From Cyclobacteriaceae bacterium (GTDB lineage: Bacteria > Bacteroidota > Bacteroidia > Cytophagales > Cyclobacteriaceae), in the NCBI GenBank assembly GCA_030584025.1, contig CP129487.1:1860001-1924000 (forward strand): a DNA stretch of 64,000 bases, read 5' to 3'. The position numbers and the translations under genes are program-made. Below the pieces are notes generated by a model that ran no database searches, was not told the origin of the DNA, and saw only the letters and a list, made by a program, of their open reading frames with translations. Shown here piece after piece: positions 26,404 through 34,261 of this stretch. Position 1 is the first letter of the stretch. Every line of letters begins with the position of its first letter.

Positions 26404-27426
26404 TTAATCAATAAGTACACCCGTAAATTTTTTCGGGTTAGCCAACACGCGGGCAATACCCCGGCTAACAGACGACAACGGTTGTTCATCAAGATGAACC
26501 GGAAGCTTCATGTGCCTTTCAAAACGTTGCTTGAGGCCTCGCAATAATGAACTGCCACCGGTAATGTGCATTCCGTTTTGGTAAATATCAGCAGCAAGTT
26601 CAGGCGGACAGGTTTCCAGGGTTTGAATAATACTGCGCTCAATTGAAGCAACTGACTTTTCAAGAATTAAGGCGATTTCACGGTGATCTATCTTTCGTGT
26701 AACCGGGATGCCCGTCATCAAGTCCTTTCCCTTTACAGCGATGGTATCCGGTATTGGATCAACTTCTTCCAGCACAGCGCCTGCACGAATTTTAACTTGC
26801 TCAGCGGTCTTCAGCCCGATAGACATATTAAAATTTCTACGGAAATAATCCTGAATGTTCATGTCGAACGTATCGCCAGCCACTTTGAGCGATTCAAAGG
26901 CTGCTATCCCCGAAAGGGAAATGATTACGATTTCCGTGATGCCCCCTCCAATATCAATTACCATTTTTCCTTCCGGTTCCCGGATGTTTAGTCCCATACC
27001 GATGGCTGCCGCCAAGGGTTCAAACAACAACGATCGCTTACGCGGGTTGAATTGATCAATGGCATCACGAAGCGCCCTTCGCTCTACTTCAGTGGTATAA
27101 TACGGCACACCTGAAATGATGTGATCATACCCGGAAAAGAATGAGGCCTTGTGTGTGTAAGCCTTATTCACCAGTTCTTTAATCATTAGCGTAGCCGAAT
27201 TGAAATCAGCAATAACACCGCCACGCAAAGGCTTTACAGGTGTAAGCTCTTCATGGGTTTTTTCAAACATCTCATACGCCTGTTCGCCAACAGCTTTAAC
27301 CGAGTGGTTTGAATTAAAAACAATGTAAGATGGCTGCGCAAGCAGCATCCTGGTGGAATCCGCGACTAGCGTATTGTTGTTGCCCAGATCTATAGAAAAG
27401 CTTCGGTTTTTGAACATACTGATCAT
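26404..27426 (-). CDS. MreB-like rod shape-determining actin homologue
   Basis: A 340-residue actin-fold ATPase of the MreB/Mbl family. Phosphate 1 loop SIDLGNNNTLVA (near residue 10), RGGVIADFNSA (about 68), phosphate 2 IDIGGGITEIVIISL (about 158) and the late adenosine motif ITGGSSLLRGL (about 295) are all present. The usual N-terminal amphipathic membrane helix is very short here (MISMFKNRSF). The canonical mreBCD genes do not follow, so this is probably a second, stand-alone MreB paralogue, as found in several Cytophagales. The internal ATG at 27417 is an alternative start. It is followed closely by an acyltransferase. Confidence 0.88.
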   Translation of the reverse strand: MISMFKNRSFSIDLGNNNTLVADSTRMLLAQPSYIVFNSNHSVKAVGEQAYEMFEKTHEELTPVKPLRGGVIADFNSATLMIKELVNKAYTHKASFFSGYDHIISGVPYYTTEVERRALRDAIDQFNPRKRSLLFEPLAAAIGMGLNIREPEGKMVIDIGGGITEIVIISLSGIAAFESLKVAGDTFDMNIQDYFRRNFNMSIGLKTAEQVKIRAGAVLEEVDPIPDTIAVKGKDLMTGIPVTRKIDHREIALILEKSVASIERSIIQTLETCPPELAADIYQNGMHITGGSSLLRGLKQRFERHMKLPVHLDEQPLSSVSRGIARVLANPKKFTGVLID

Positions 27427-27477
27427 ATCAATCCGAAAATTAGGGCTTAATAACGGATAAAAAAATGATTGATGTCA

Positions 27478-30228
27478 CTAGCCGTTTGAATCGCCCAGTG
27501 GTAAGGTTATTGTAAACATGCTTCCTTTATAAACCGTGCTCGATACAGTGATCGTTCCTCCAAGCTTTTCAACAGCCTTCTTTGCAATGTAAAGACCCAA
27601 ACCATTTCCCGTAGATCGATCGCTGCCCCGGAAGTACATGTCAAAGATTTTGTCATGTAACTCAGCATCGATGCCCTGCCCATTATCGGCAACGCGTAAA
27701 AAAACCTGAGCACCTTCTTGCTCAACCGAAATAGAGATCGTTGGATTTTCGGGTCCATTGAACTGAATGGCATTCTCTATTAAATTACCCAACGCAATCT
27801 TTACCATAGCTGGGTACGAATAAAAAGAATCCATTAAGGACACCGAATTATTAATCTTTATGCTCTTCGACTTAATTTCCTCACGGAAATCGGTGAGTAT
27901 GTCATTTATCAGTTCGGAGATGAGGACTTCTTTATACACCAGTTGTTGTGCCCCAACATCACTAATTGATTGCAATTTCACCAACATACGATCCAATGTA
28001 TGAGCCGTCTCATCAACCTTTTCAAAAAGCTCCAGAGCCGTTTTATCCTTAACCGTTATTCTTGCCACCTCAGCCAATCCCATAAAGGTGGTGAGTGGTC
28101 GCCTGAAATCATGAGAAGCCCGGTAGAAAAATGTATCCAATTCCTTGTAAGCTTCCTTTAATCGGTTGGTTCGCTCGCTCACCTTCTCTTCCAAACCCTT
28201 GTTGATCTCATAGATGGTTTGGTTGGCCTCCATCAACTCCTCTGATTGCGCTTGTATTTCTTCGTTCTTTTCAGTCACCTCACGATTTAGCCGAAGTAAA
28301 ATCTCATTGGCATCCACCAGTTCTTCTGCCTGAGTTTGAATCTCTTCCTTTTGTTCCAGAATTTCCGTGTTAGCCCGTCTGATCCGCCTGTTATACAAAT
28401 AAATATTAAATGCCAGTATAGAAAGCAATGCCAGGCCAATTAACGAAGAGGCAATGATGATGCTCTGCGAACGAATTCGGGATTGCTGCAAAGCAAGCTT
28501 ATTATTTTGAAGTTCGTTTTCCTGATTCAGGAGCCGGATCTGTTGCTCCTTTTGCTCAACACGATAGAGAGCCTCCATCTCGGCAAGCTTGGTGGATATG
28601 CTGCGGTTGTAGACACTATCGTTCAATTGCTGATACCGCACCTGGTGATCATAAGCACCCTTAAAATCACCAGTCGCTTCATACCACCTGGCAAAAAACC
28701 GGGTGTTTCCTAGTTCGAATAAAATAGAATTTGCTTCAATTGCCTTTTGTTTTGCAAGTTCAAGATATTCCTTTGCTTCTTTAAAACGCTTTTGTTGAGT
28801 CAGGATGTTACCCATCTGGTTATAGGTTAATCCCAAACTAATAGGATCAACGACTTGCTTTTCAAGTTCAATTACCTCAAGCAATAAAGCATACGCATTA
28901 TCTAATTCCCTTAAATCTTCATAAACAAGTGAAAGATTAAAAATGGCTGAAGCAACACCTTCTGTATGGCCAATTTCCTCACGAATCTTTCTGGAAGCTT
29001 TTAGATCATACACAGCCTCTTTATATTGTTTTGTTTGATAATAAAGAAGCCCCCTGTAATTAAAGGCATTGGAAATACCGTGTCTATCTCCTATCTCCTT
29101 GCGCAGTTCAAGTGATCGGTTTATGTAATTCATGGCTAAGTCAAAATTAGACTGCTGCTTATTTACCCATGCTATTTGCGCATAGAGCTGAGCGGTTTGC
29201 AAGCGCAATCCGAATTGTTCGGTGATCTTCAATGCTTGAAAATAGTAGCGAAGAGCCAAATCGTACTGGGCCAATTCATTATAAATATCCCCCATCATCA
29301 GATACAATTCGGCCAACTGTGGTTTATATTCGTATTTCTCGGTTAGTTTAAGCGCTGTCAAGCTGGTGTTTAATGCTTCAGCATAAAATCCCTTTTGGTA
29401 AAAGAGTTCTGCCTTTCGTAATTCACACTTTATCAAATGAAAATAAAACACTTGCTTTGAGGCAAGATCACAGAGCTTATTAAAGTAGAGCTCAGCTTGG
29501 CGGAATTCAAGTACCTGTTCTGATAACACGCCCAGATGCCCATATACTTCTGCCAGCAAGTATGTATCGTTTGCCTCAATAGCCAGGTTTTCGGCTTTTC
29601 GTAGATATTCTCGTGCGATTGCGTTATTCCACAAGATTACTTCAAGATGCCCAAGATTTTTATAGACCGTGCCCAATACATCAGGTGATAGCTTATTCTC
29701 GCCAAGCTGCAATGCCTTCAAATAATAATGACGGGCTGAATCATAATTAGCTAATGTTCGATGGGTACTGGCCATTACCGACAAATTATAGGCCGCTTGA
29801 TCAATCGCTTCAGGTATCTCCACCTTATCAGAGAGACGTAAGTAATAAAAGGCCTGGTCAAATTGTGCAAACGTAAGGTAGCCCGTACCCACCATGGTGT
29901 AGGCGTTTTTTTCGCCACGCTTGTACCCAGCTTTCTGCGCTTCTTGCAGCGCCAGTTTCGCATACCCTAATGCAATGCTATCGTTGAAATCATAATATTC
30001 GTATGCCAATGCATTTAGAATATCCACCCTTCTCTGGGGGTCTCGAGACTTTTCCAACGCGTTTTTCAAACTATCCATGACCGGTGATTGCCCAAATGCG
30101 TGCGCGCAAAAAAGCATCGCCAGACCAAGCGATATAAAAATTTTGTTGAGGCTATATAATGATTTGCTAATCAAATACTTAAAAACAGCTATCCAAAAGT
30201 AATAGTAAACTAAATTCCACGAATTCAC
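27478..30228 (-). CDS. TPR-containing sensor histidine kinase
   Basis: A 916-residue hybrid sensor typical of Bacteroidota. A signal peptide-like segment (about residues 27-47, ending AHAFGQ) leads to a periplasmic array of tetratricopeptide repeats (about 50-560), a membrane helix (about 590-610), a long coiled coil (QKEEIQTQAEELVDANEIL, repeated as EIQAQSEELMEAN) and a kinase core. HisKA has the phosphoacceptor His706 in YRASHDFRRPL. HATPase_c has N-box GNLIENAIQF and G-box GNGLGLYIAKK. The start given is a GTG; a TTG at 30174 would place the signal peptide at a more usual distance and may be correct. No response-regulator gene adjoins, so its partner is unknown. Confidence 0.9.
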   Translation of the reverse strand: MNSWNLVYYYFWIAVFKYLISKSLYSLNKIFISLGLAMLFCAHAFGQSPVMDSLKNALEKSRDPQRRVDILNALAYEYYDFNDSIALGYAKLALQEAQKAGYKRGEKNAYTMVGTGYLTFAQFDQAFYYLRLSDKVEIPEAIDQAAYNLSVMASTHRTLANYDSARHYYLKALQLGENKLSPDVLGTVYKNLGHLEVILWNNAIAREYLRKAENLAIEANDTYLLAEVYGHLGVLSEQVLEFRQAELYFNKLCDLASKQVFYFHLIKCELRKAELFYQKGFYAEALNTSLTALKLTEKYEYKPQLAELYLMMGDIYNELAQYDLALRYYFQALKITEQFGLRLQTAQLYAQIAWVNKQQSNFDLAMNYINRSLELRKEIGDRHGISNAFNYRGLLYYQTKQYKEAVYDLKASRKIREEIGHTEGVASAIFNLSLVYEDLRELDNAYALLLEVIELEKQVVDPISLGLTYNQMGNILTQQKRFKEAKEYLELAKQKAIEANSILFELGNTRFFARWYEATGDFKGAYDHQVRYQQLNDSVYNRSISTKLAEMEALYRVEQKEQQIRLLNQENELQNNKLALQQSRIRSQSIIIASSLIGLALLSILAFNIYLYNRRIRRANTEILEQKEEIQTQAEELVDANEILLRLNREVTEKNEEIQAQSEELMEANQTIYEINKGLEEKVSERTNRLKEAYKELDTFFYRASHDFRRPLTTFMGLAEVARITVKDKTALELFEKVDETAHTLDRMLVKLQSISDVGAQQLVYKEVLISELINDILTDFREEIKSKSIKINNSVSLMDSFYSYPAMVKIALGNLIENAIQFNGPENPTISISVEQEGAQVFLRVADNGQGIDAELHDKIFDMYFRGSDRSTGNGLGLYIAKKAVEKLGGTITVSSTVYKGSMFTITLPLGDSNG

Positions 30229-30279
30229 AAAAGGTAATTTACACGCTGAATTCCTAAAATCACGCTATCTTTCAGGTTC

Positions 30280-31044
30280 ATGATAAAACTCGACTCAGTT
30301 AAGTCATTACTTGGCAGGCTGGAACTGCAACGCGAAAAACAGAAGGACTACCGGAATGTAGTGGCCACCCAGGTGGTTATCGTTACACTTGGCTTAACTT
30401 TGTATTCCCCCCTTTTGGAGGATCCGAACAGCGATGTCTCCAAATTTCTGATTACCTTATTTTCAGGGTTTGGTGGCCTTTATGCCTTCCTGCTTTGGGA
30501 TCTGTTGCGCAATTTCACCCAAAGCAAATCCCTAATTGCCATTATCTTCTTTGTGCTGGTCAGCATTACGGTGTTTGGCATTTTGATTGAGTTCCCCTAC
30601 TACAAGGTTATTGAAATTCAGAACCGGCAAGCCGCACTGTTTACTATACATGGATTCCTGTTTCCTATTGAAGTTACCGTAATTAGTTTTGCAATCCGGG
30701 ATATTTTCATGGGCCAGTATTTTACAGTAGACAAACTGTGGGGATCTGCCTGCGTCTTTTTAATGATCGGTATTTCGTTTGGAAGCTTGTATGATCTGAT
30801 CTGCATTGCAATGCCGGGTAGCTTAGGTACCGAAATCCCATTAGGGATACCCAACTATTCAGAATGCGTGGCTTATTCCTTTCACGTTTTGGGTGGAATT
30901 GATACCGACTATCCGGACGCACATAAACTTATCAAGAACATTAGTGTTATTGAAGCCGTTTGGGGAACTTTGTTCACGGTGTTGATTATTGGAAATCTGA
31001 TGATCAAACCGAAGCCTCCCGAAGAAAATCAACTTGAATCTTAA
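30280..31044 (+). CDS. Multi-pass membrane protein with a potassium-channel-like C-terminal pore pair
   Basis: A 254-residue membrane protein with about six hydrophobic segments. After a charged N-terminus (LQREKQKDYRN), segments lie near residues 28-45, 55-73, 82-100, 112-135 and 148-166. The last part (about 182-245) resembles a two-helix potassium-channel pore module: YSECVAYSFHVLGGIDTDYP, then SVIEAVWGTLFTVLIIGNLM. The position where the TVGYG-type filter would be reads VLGGIDTD, so if it is a channel it is not a standard potassium-selective one. No database search was possible. It is divergent from the sensor kinase and 21 bases before the SPFH gene, so likely co-transcribed with it. Confidence 0.65.
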   Translation: MIKLDSVKSLLGRLELQREKQKDYRNVVATQVVIVTLGLTLYSPLLEDPNSDVSKFLITLFSGFGGLYAFLLWDLLRNFTQSKSLIAIIFFVLVSITVFGILIEFPYYKVIEIQNRQAALFTIHGFLFPIEVTVISFAIRDIFMGQYFTVDKLWGSACVFLMIGISFGSLYDLICIAMPGSLGTEIPLGIPNYSECVAYSFHVLGGIDTDYPDAHKLIKNISVIEAVWGTLFTVLIIGNLMIKPKPPEENQLES

Positions 31045-31065
31045 ACTCTATTAAAATTAACTTAT

Positions 31066-31884
31066 ATGAATAACAGAAGACTACTTCCATTTATTATTCT
31101 TGGCGTTATTGCCTTGTTTGTTGTGCTGGGCATTTCGTCCAGTTTGTTTTTCACCGTTCAGGCGGATGAACGGGCTGTCATCTTCTACAAATTTGGAGAA
31201 GGCCTGGATAAAGACCACATTGTACAACCGGGTTTTCATATGAAAGCACCATGGAATGAAGTGTATATCTATGCTGTGCGCGAAACTTCAGCCGATGAGA
31301 ACATGGATGTACTAGACAGAAACGGTTTATCCATCCACGTTGAGGTTTCTGTACGTTTTCACCCCGTACCTGATAAAATCGGGTACATCCACGAAAAATT
31401 CAACCGCGGTTATGTAGGCGTTTTGGTTATTCCCGAAATGCGTTCAGTGGTAAGACAGATCATGGGTCGGTATTCTGCGGAAGAAATCTATTCCACCAAA
31501 CGTGCCGAGGTGGAAGCAACCATTAAAGAAGAGTCAGAAAAGATTCTTGGTCAAAATAATGTGACAATGGTGGCGCTTTTGATCAGATCCATTCAATTAC
31601 CTGAACAAATTAAAGTAGCGATCCAAAATAAGCTTCAACAAGAACAGGAAGCGCTTGCCTATCAGTTCAGGTTGGATAAGGAGAAAAGTGAAGCTGAACG
31701 TAAACGCATTCAGGCTGAAGGCGAAGCCCGTGCAAACAACATTATCAATAACAGTTTAACCGATAAATTGTTAAAAATGCGAGGAATCGAAGCCACGCTT
31801 GAACTGGCCAAATCGCCTAACTCGAAGGTGGTTGTTGTGGGCAGTGGAAAAGATGGATTACCTATGATTTTGGGCGGTAATTAG
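31066..31884 (+). CDS. SPFH/prohibitin family membrane protein
   Basis: A 272-residue protein with one N-terminal membrane anchor (about residues 7-28, PFIILGVIALFVVLGISSSL) and a Band-7/prohibitin domain: TVQADERAVIFYKFGEG, VQPGFHMKAPW, and VSVRFHPVPDKIGYIHEKF. Helical residues about 180-225 (QNKLQQEQEALAYQFRLDKE, then a charged coil) fit the oligomerisation coil. Prohibitin-like proteins form ring assemblies in the membrane and often regulate FtsH-type proteases or membrane domains. Here it directly follows the channel-like membrane protein, which may be the partner of its scaffold; that is inference. Confidence 0.9.
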   Translation: MNNRRLLPFIILGVIALFVVLGISSSLFFTVQADERAVIFYKFGEGLDKDHIVQPGFHMKAPWNEVYIYAVRETSADENMDVLDRNGLSIHVEVSVRFHPVPDKIGYIHEKFNRGYVGVLVIPEMRSVVRQIMGRYSAEEIYSTKRAEVEATIKEESEKILGQNNVTMVALLIRSIQLPEQIKVAIQNKLQQEQEALAYQFRLDKEKSEAERKRIQAEGEARANNIINNSLTDKLLKMRGIEATLELAKSPNSKVVVVGSGKDGLPMILGGN

Positions 31885-31974
31885 GGGGATATAAATATTT
31901 GAGCGGACTTCATAGAACCACCCTAACCCGTTATATTTAGGCTTCAAAATCAGCATTTAAACGTACTTTTCACT

Positions 31975-33261
31975 ATGTCAAAAACAGTAGAGTTAATTAT
32001 TGAAGGCAAGTCATACTCCTTTCCTGTAATTGAAGGAACAGAAAACGAGTTAGCCATCGACATCAGCGATCTTCGTGATAAAACCGGCTATGTGACCCTT
32101 GATGTTGGGTATAAAAATACCGGAGCAACAAAAAGTGCCATTACCTTTCTTGACGGAGAAAAGGGCGTGCTACATTACCGGGGTTATGCTATTGAAGAGT
32201 TGGCAGAGAAGTCCAACTTTCTTGAAGTAGCTTACCTGCTGATTTTTGGGGAACTGCCGACCAAAGCTGAATACGAAAAATGGAATAACGACATCACAAA
32301 ACGCACGTTGGTGCATGAGGATATCAAGAAGATATTGGATGGATTTCCCTCTACCTCTCATCCGATGGGTGTGCTTTCTTCTTTATTTTGTGCACAGACA
32401 GCATTTTATCCGGAATCATTAAATCCGAATCGCCCGGAGGATGGTGTTTACCTGAGTATTATCCGCTCCCTGGCCAAGATGCCCACATTTGCTGCATGGG
32501 CATACAAAAATGCAGTTGGCCATCCGGTTAACTATCCCGACAACAAGCTTGACTATTGCAGTCGCTTTTTGAAAATGATGTTTGGTATGCCTGGCCAGGA
32601 TTATGAAGTAGATCCGGTCGTTGCGGATGCTTTAGACAAATTATTCATCCTGCATGCCGACCATGAACAAAACTGTTCTACTTCTACTGTGCGGATAGTT
32701 GGGTCGTCAAAAGCCAGTATTTACTCAGCTATTTCAGCTGGTATTAATGCGTTGTGGGGTCCGCTACACGGAGGCGCCAACCAGGAAGTAATTGTGATGT
32801 TGGAAAACATTCGCAACGATGGTGGCAATATCGACAAGTGGATCGCGAAAGCAAAAGATAAAAACGATCCGTTCCGCCTGATGGGATTCGGTCACCGCGT
32901 GTACAAAAACTTTGACCCAAGAGCCAAGATTATCAAGAAAGCCGCTGATGACGTGTTGGGCAAATTAGGGGTAAGTGATCCGGTTCTCGACATTGCCAAG
33001 AAACTGGAAGAGATTGCACTTAAAGATCCGTACTTCGTTGAGCGTAAACTTTATCCGAACGTAGATTTCTACTCCGGCATCATCTACCGTGCCCTTGGCA
33101 TTCCCGTAGATATGTTTACCGTAATGTTTGCCATGGGCCGTTTACCGGGATGGATCGCCCAGTGGCTGGAACTGCGTAAAAACAACGAACCAATTGGTCG
33201 GCCAAGGCAGATTTACACCGGCAATATTGTTCGGCCGTACGTAAGCATGAATAAGCGATAA
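31975..33261 (+). CDS. gltA: Citrate synthase
   Basis: A 428-residue type II citrate synthase, the entry enzyme of the TCA cycle, condensing oxaloacetate and acetyl-CoA. Key segments include LDGEKGVLHYRGYAIEELAE, HADHEQNCSTSTVR and GPLHGGANQEV, which carry the catalytic histidines, GFGHRVYKNFDPRA, and the closing ALGIPVDMFTVMFAMGRLPGW with the aspartate-containing active-site region. The N-terminal beta domain (SKTVELIIEGKSYSFPVIEG) fits the Gram-negative NADH-regulated form. TATATTTA upstream (about 31943) is a near match to the -7 box. Confidence 0.96.
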   Translation: MSKTVELIIEGKSYSFPVIEGTENELAIDISDLRDKTGYVTLDVGYKNTGATKSAITFLDGEKGVLHYRGYAIEELAEKSNFLEVAYLLIFGELPTKAEYEKWNNDITKRTLVHEDIKKILDGFPSTSHPMGVLSSLFCAQTAFYPESLNPNRPEDGVYLSIIRSLAKMPTFAAWAYKNAVGHPVNYPDNKLDYCSRFLKMMFGMPGQDYEVDPVVADALDKLFILHADHEQNCSTSTVRIVGSSKASIYSAISAGINALWGPLHGGANQEVIVMLENIRNDGGNIDKWIAKAKDKNDPFRLMGFGHRVYKNFDPRAKIIKKAADDVLGKLGVSDPVLDIAKKLEEIALKDPYFVERKLYPNVDFYSGIIYRALGIPVDMFTVMFAMGRLPGWIAQWLELRKNNEPIGRPRQIYTGNIVRPYVSMNKR

Positions 33262-33266
33262 GTCGA

Positions 33267-33530
33267 ATGGATCTTCAACAGCAATTTGAGGCCGCTGTTG
33301 CGCGCTCAAAAGAACTGACCAGGCGACCTTCCAATGAAGAGCTGTTAACGCTATACGCCCTTTTTAAACAAGCCAGCGAAGGAGATGTGAGTGGTGAGCG
33401 GCCAGGAGGTTTTGACTTTAAGGCCATAGCGAAATTCGATGCATGGTCAGAGTTGAAAGGAAAGTCAAAAGAAACTGCCATGTCGGAATACGTTGCCTTT
33501 ATGGACAGCTTGTATCAACAATACAAGTAA
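33267..33530 (+). CDS. Acyl-CoA-binding protein
   Basis: An 87-residue protein that is a complete acyl-CoA-binding protein (ACBP): QFEAAVARSKEL at the start, YALFKQASEGDVSGERPG at the conserved acyl-CoA site, and KFDAWSELKGKSKETAMSEY with the key Lys, Trp and Tyr. It binds long-chain acyl-CoA esters in the cytosol and buffers their free concentration. It starts 5 bases after citrate synthase stops and 12 bases before rsmE, so the three appear to be co-transcribed; an ACBP next to citrate synthase is consistent with a link between acyl-CoA and acetyl-CoA supply, but that is inference. ACBPs are common in eukaryotes and patchy in bacteria. Confidence 0.93.
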   Translation: MDLQQQFEAAVARSKELTRRPSNEELLTLYALFKQASEGDVSGERPGGFDFKAIAKFDAWSELKGKSKETAMSEYVAFMDSLYQQYK

Positions 33531-33542
33531 AGCTCCGCAGGT

Positions 33543-34247
33543 ATGGAGCAACTCTTCTATCAACCTGACCTGGATCAGGGAGCTGATTACCTGAACGAAG
33601 AAGAATCAAAACATTGCATTAAGGTTCTCCGCAAAAAGAGCGGAGAACCTTTTTTATTGACGGATGGTAAAGGCTCGTATTATGAGGCCATCATTGCTGA
33701 TGCCAATCCACGGAAGTGTACGTTTCATATTACGCGTAAGTATGCTGAACCTTCCAGGAATTTCCATATCCACCTAGCCATATCGCCAACCAAAAATCCG
33801 GATCGGCTGGAATGGATGGTGGAAAAATGTGTTGAAATCGGGATCGATAAAATTACATTCATCAATTGTGAAAACACCGAGCGACCATGGTTGAAAACCG
33901 ATCGATTGAAAAAGGTTGCACTCAGTGCCATGAAACAATCGCAACGGGCTACATTACCCGATTTAAGTGACCTGATTTCCTTTCAGGAATTCATGCAATT
34001 GAATTCAGGTACCGACCAACGTTTCATCGCCTATGTGGATTCATCCAATCCAGAGCATTTAATGAAGAAAGCAGAAAAAGGGAGCAATTATTTGGTATTG
34101 ATTGGCCCTGAAGGCGACTTCTCACTACCCGAGCTTGAATTTGCCCAACGTAATGGTTTTCAGAAGGTTAGCCTTGGAAAAAGCCGTTTACGAACAGAAA
34201 CAGCAGGCGTAGTTGCCTGCTGTTTACTCAATGCCCTTCAGCTCTAA
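33543..34247 (+). CDS. rsmE: 16S rRNA (uracil(1498)-N(3))-methyltransferase RsmE
   Basis: A 234-residue SPOUT methyltransferase that methylates N3 of U1498 in 16S rRNA. The N-terminal PUA-like domain contains ESKHCIKVLRKKSGE, and the knot contains AISPTKNPDRLEWMVEKCVE, LIGPEGDFSLPELEFA and LGKSRLRTETAGVVAC. The enzyme is complete. It converges with the giant T9SS gene across only 14 bases. Co-transcription with citrate synthase and ACBP is likely from spacing. Confidence 0.95.
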   Translation: MEQLFYQPDLDQGADYLNEEESKHCIKVLRKKSGEPFLLTDGKGSYYEAIIADANPRKCTFHITRKYAEPSRNFHIHLAISPTKNPDRLEWMVEKCVEIGIDKITFINCENTERPWLKTDRLKKVALSAMKQSQRATLPDLSDLISFQEFMQLNSGTDQRFIAYVDSSNPEHLMKKAEKGSNYLVLIGPEGDFSLPELEFAQRNGFQKVSLGKSRLRTETAGVVACCLLNALQL

Positions 34248-34261
34248 ATTTTTGTTTGTAA

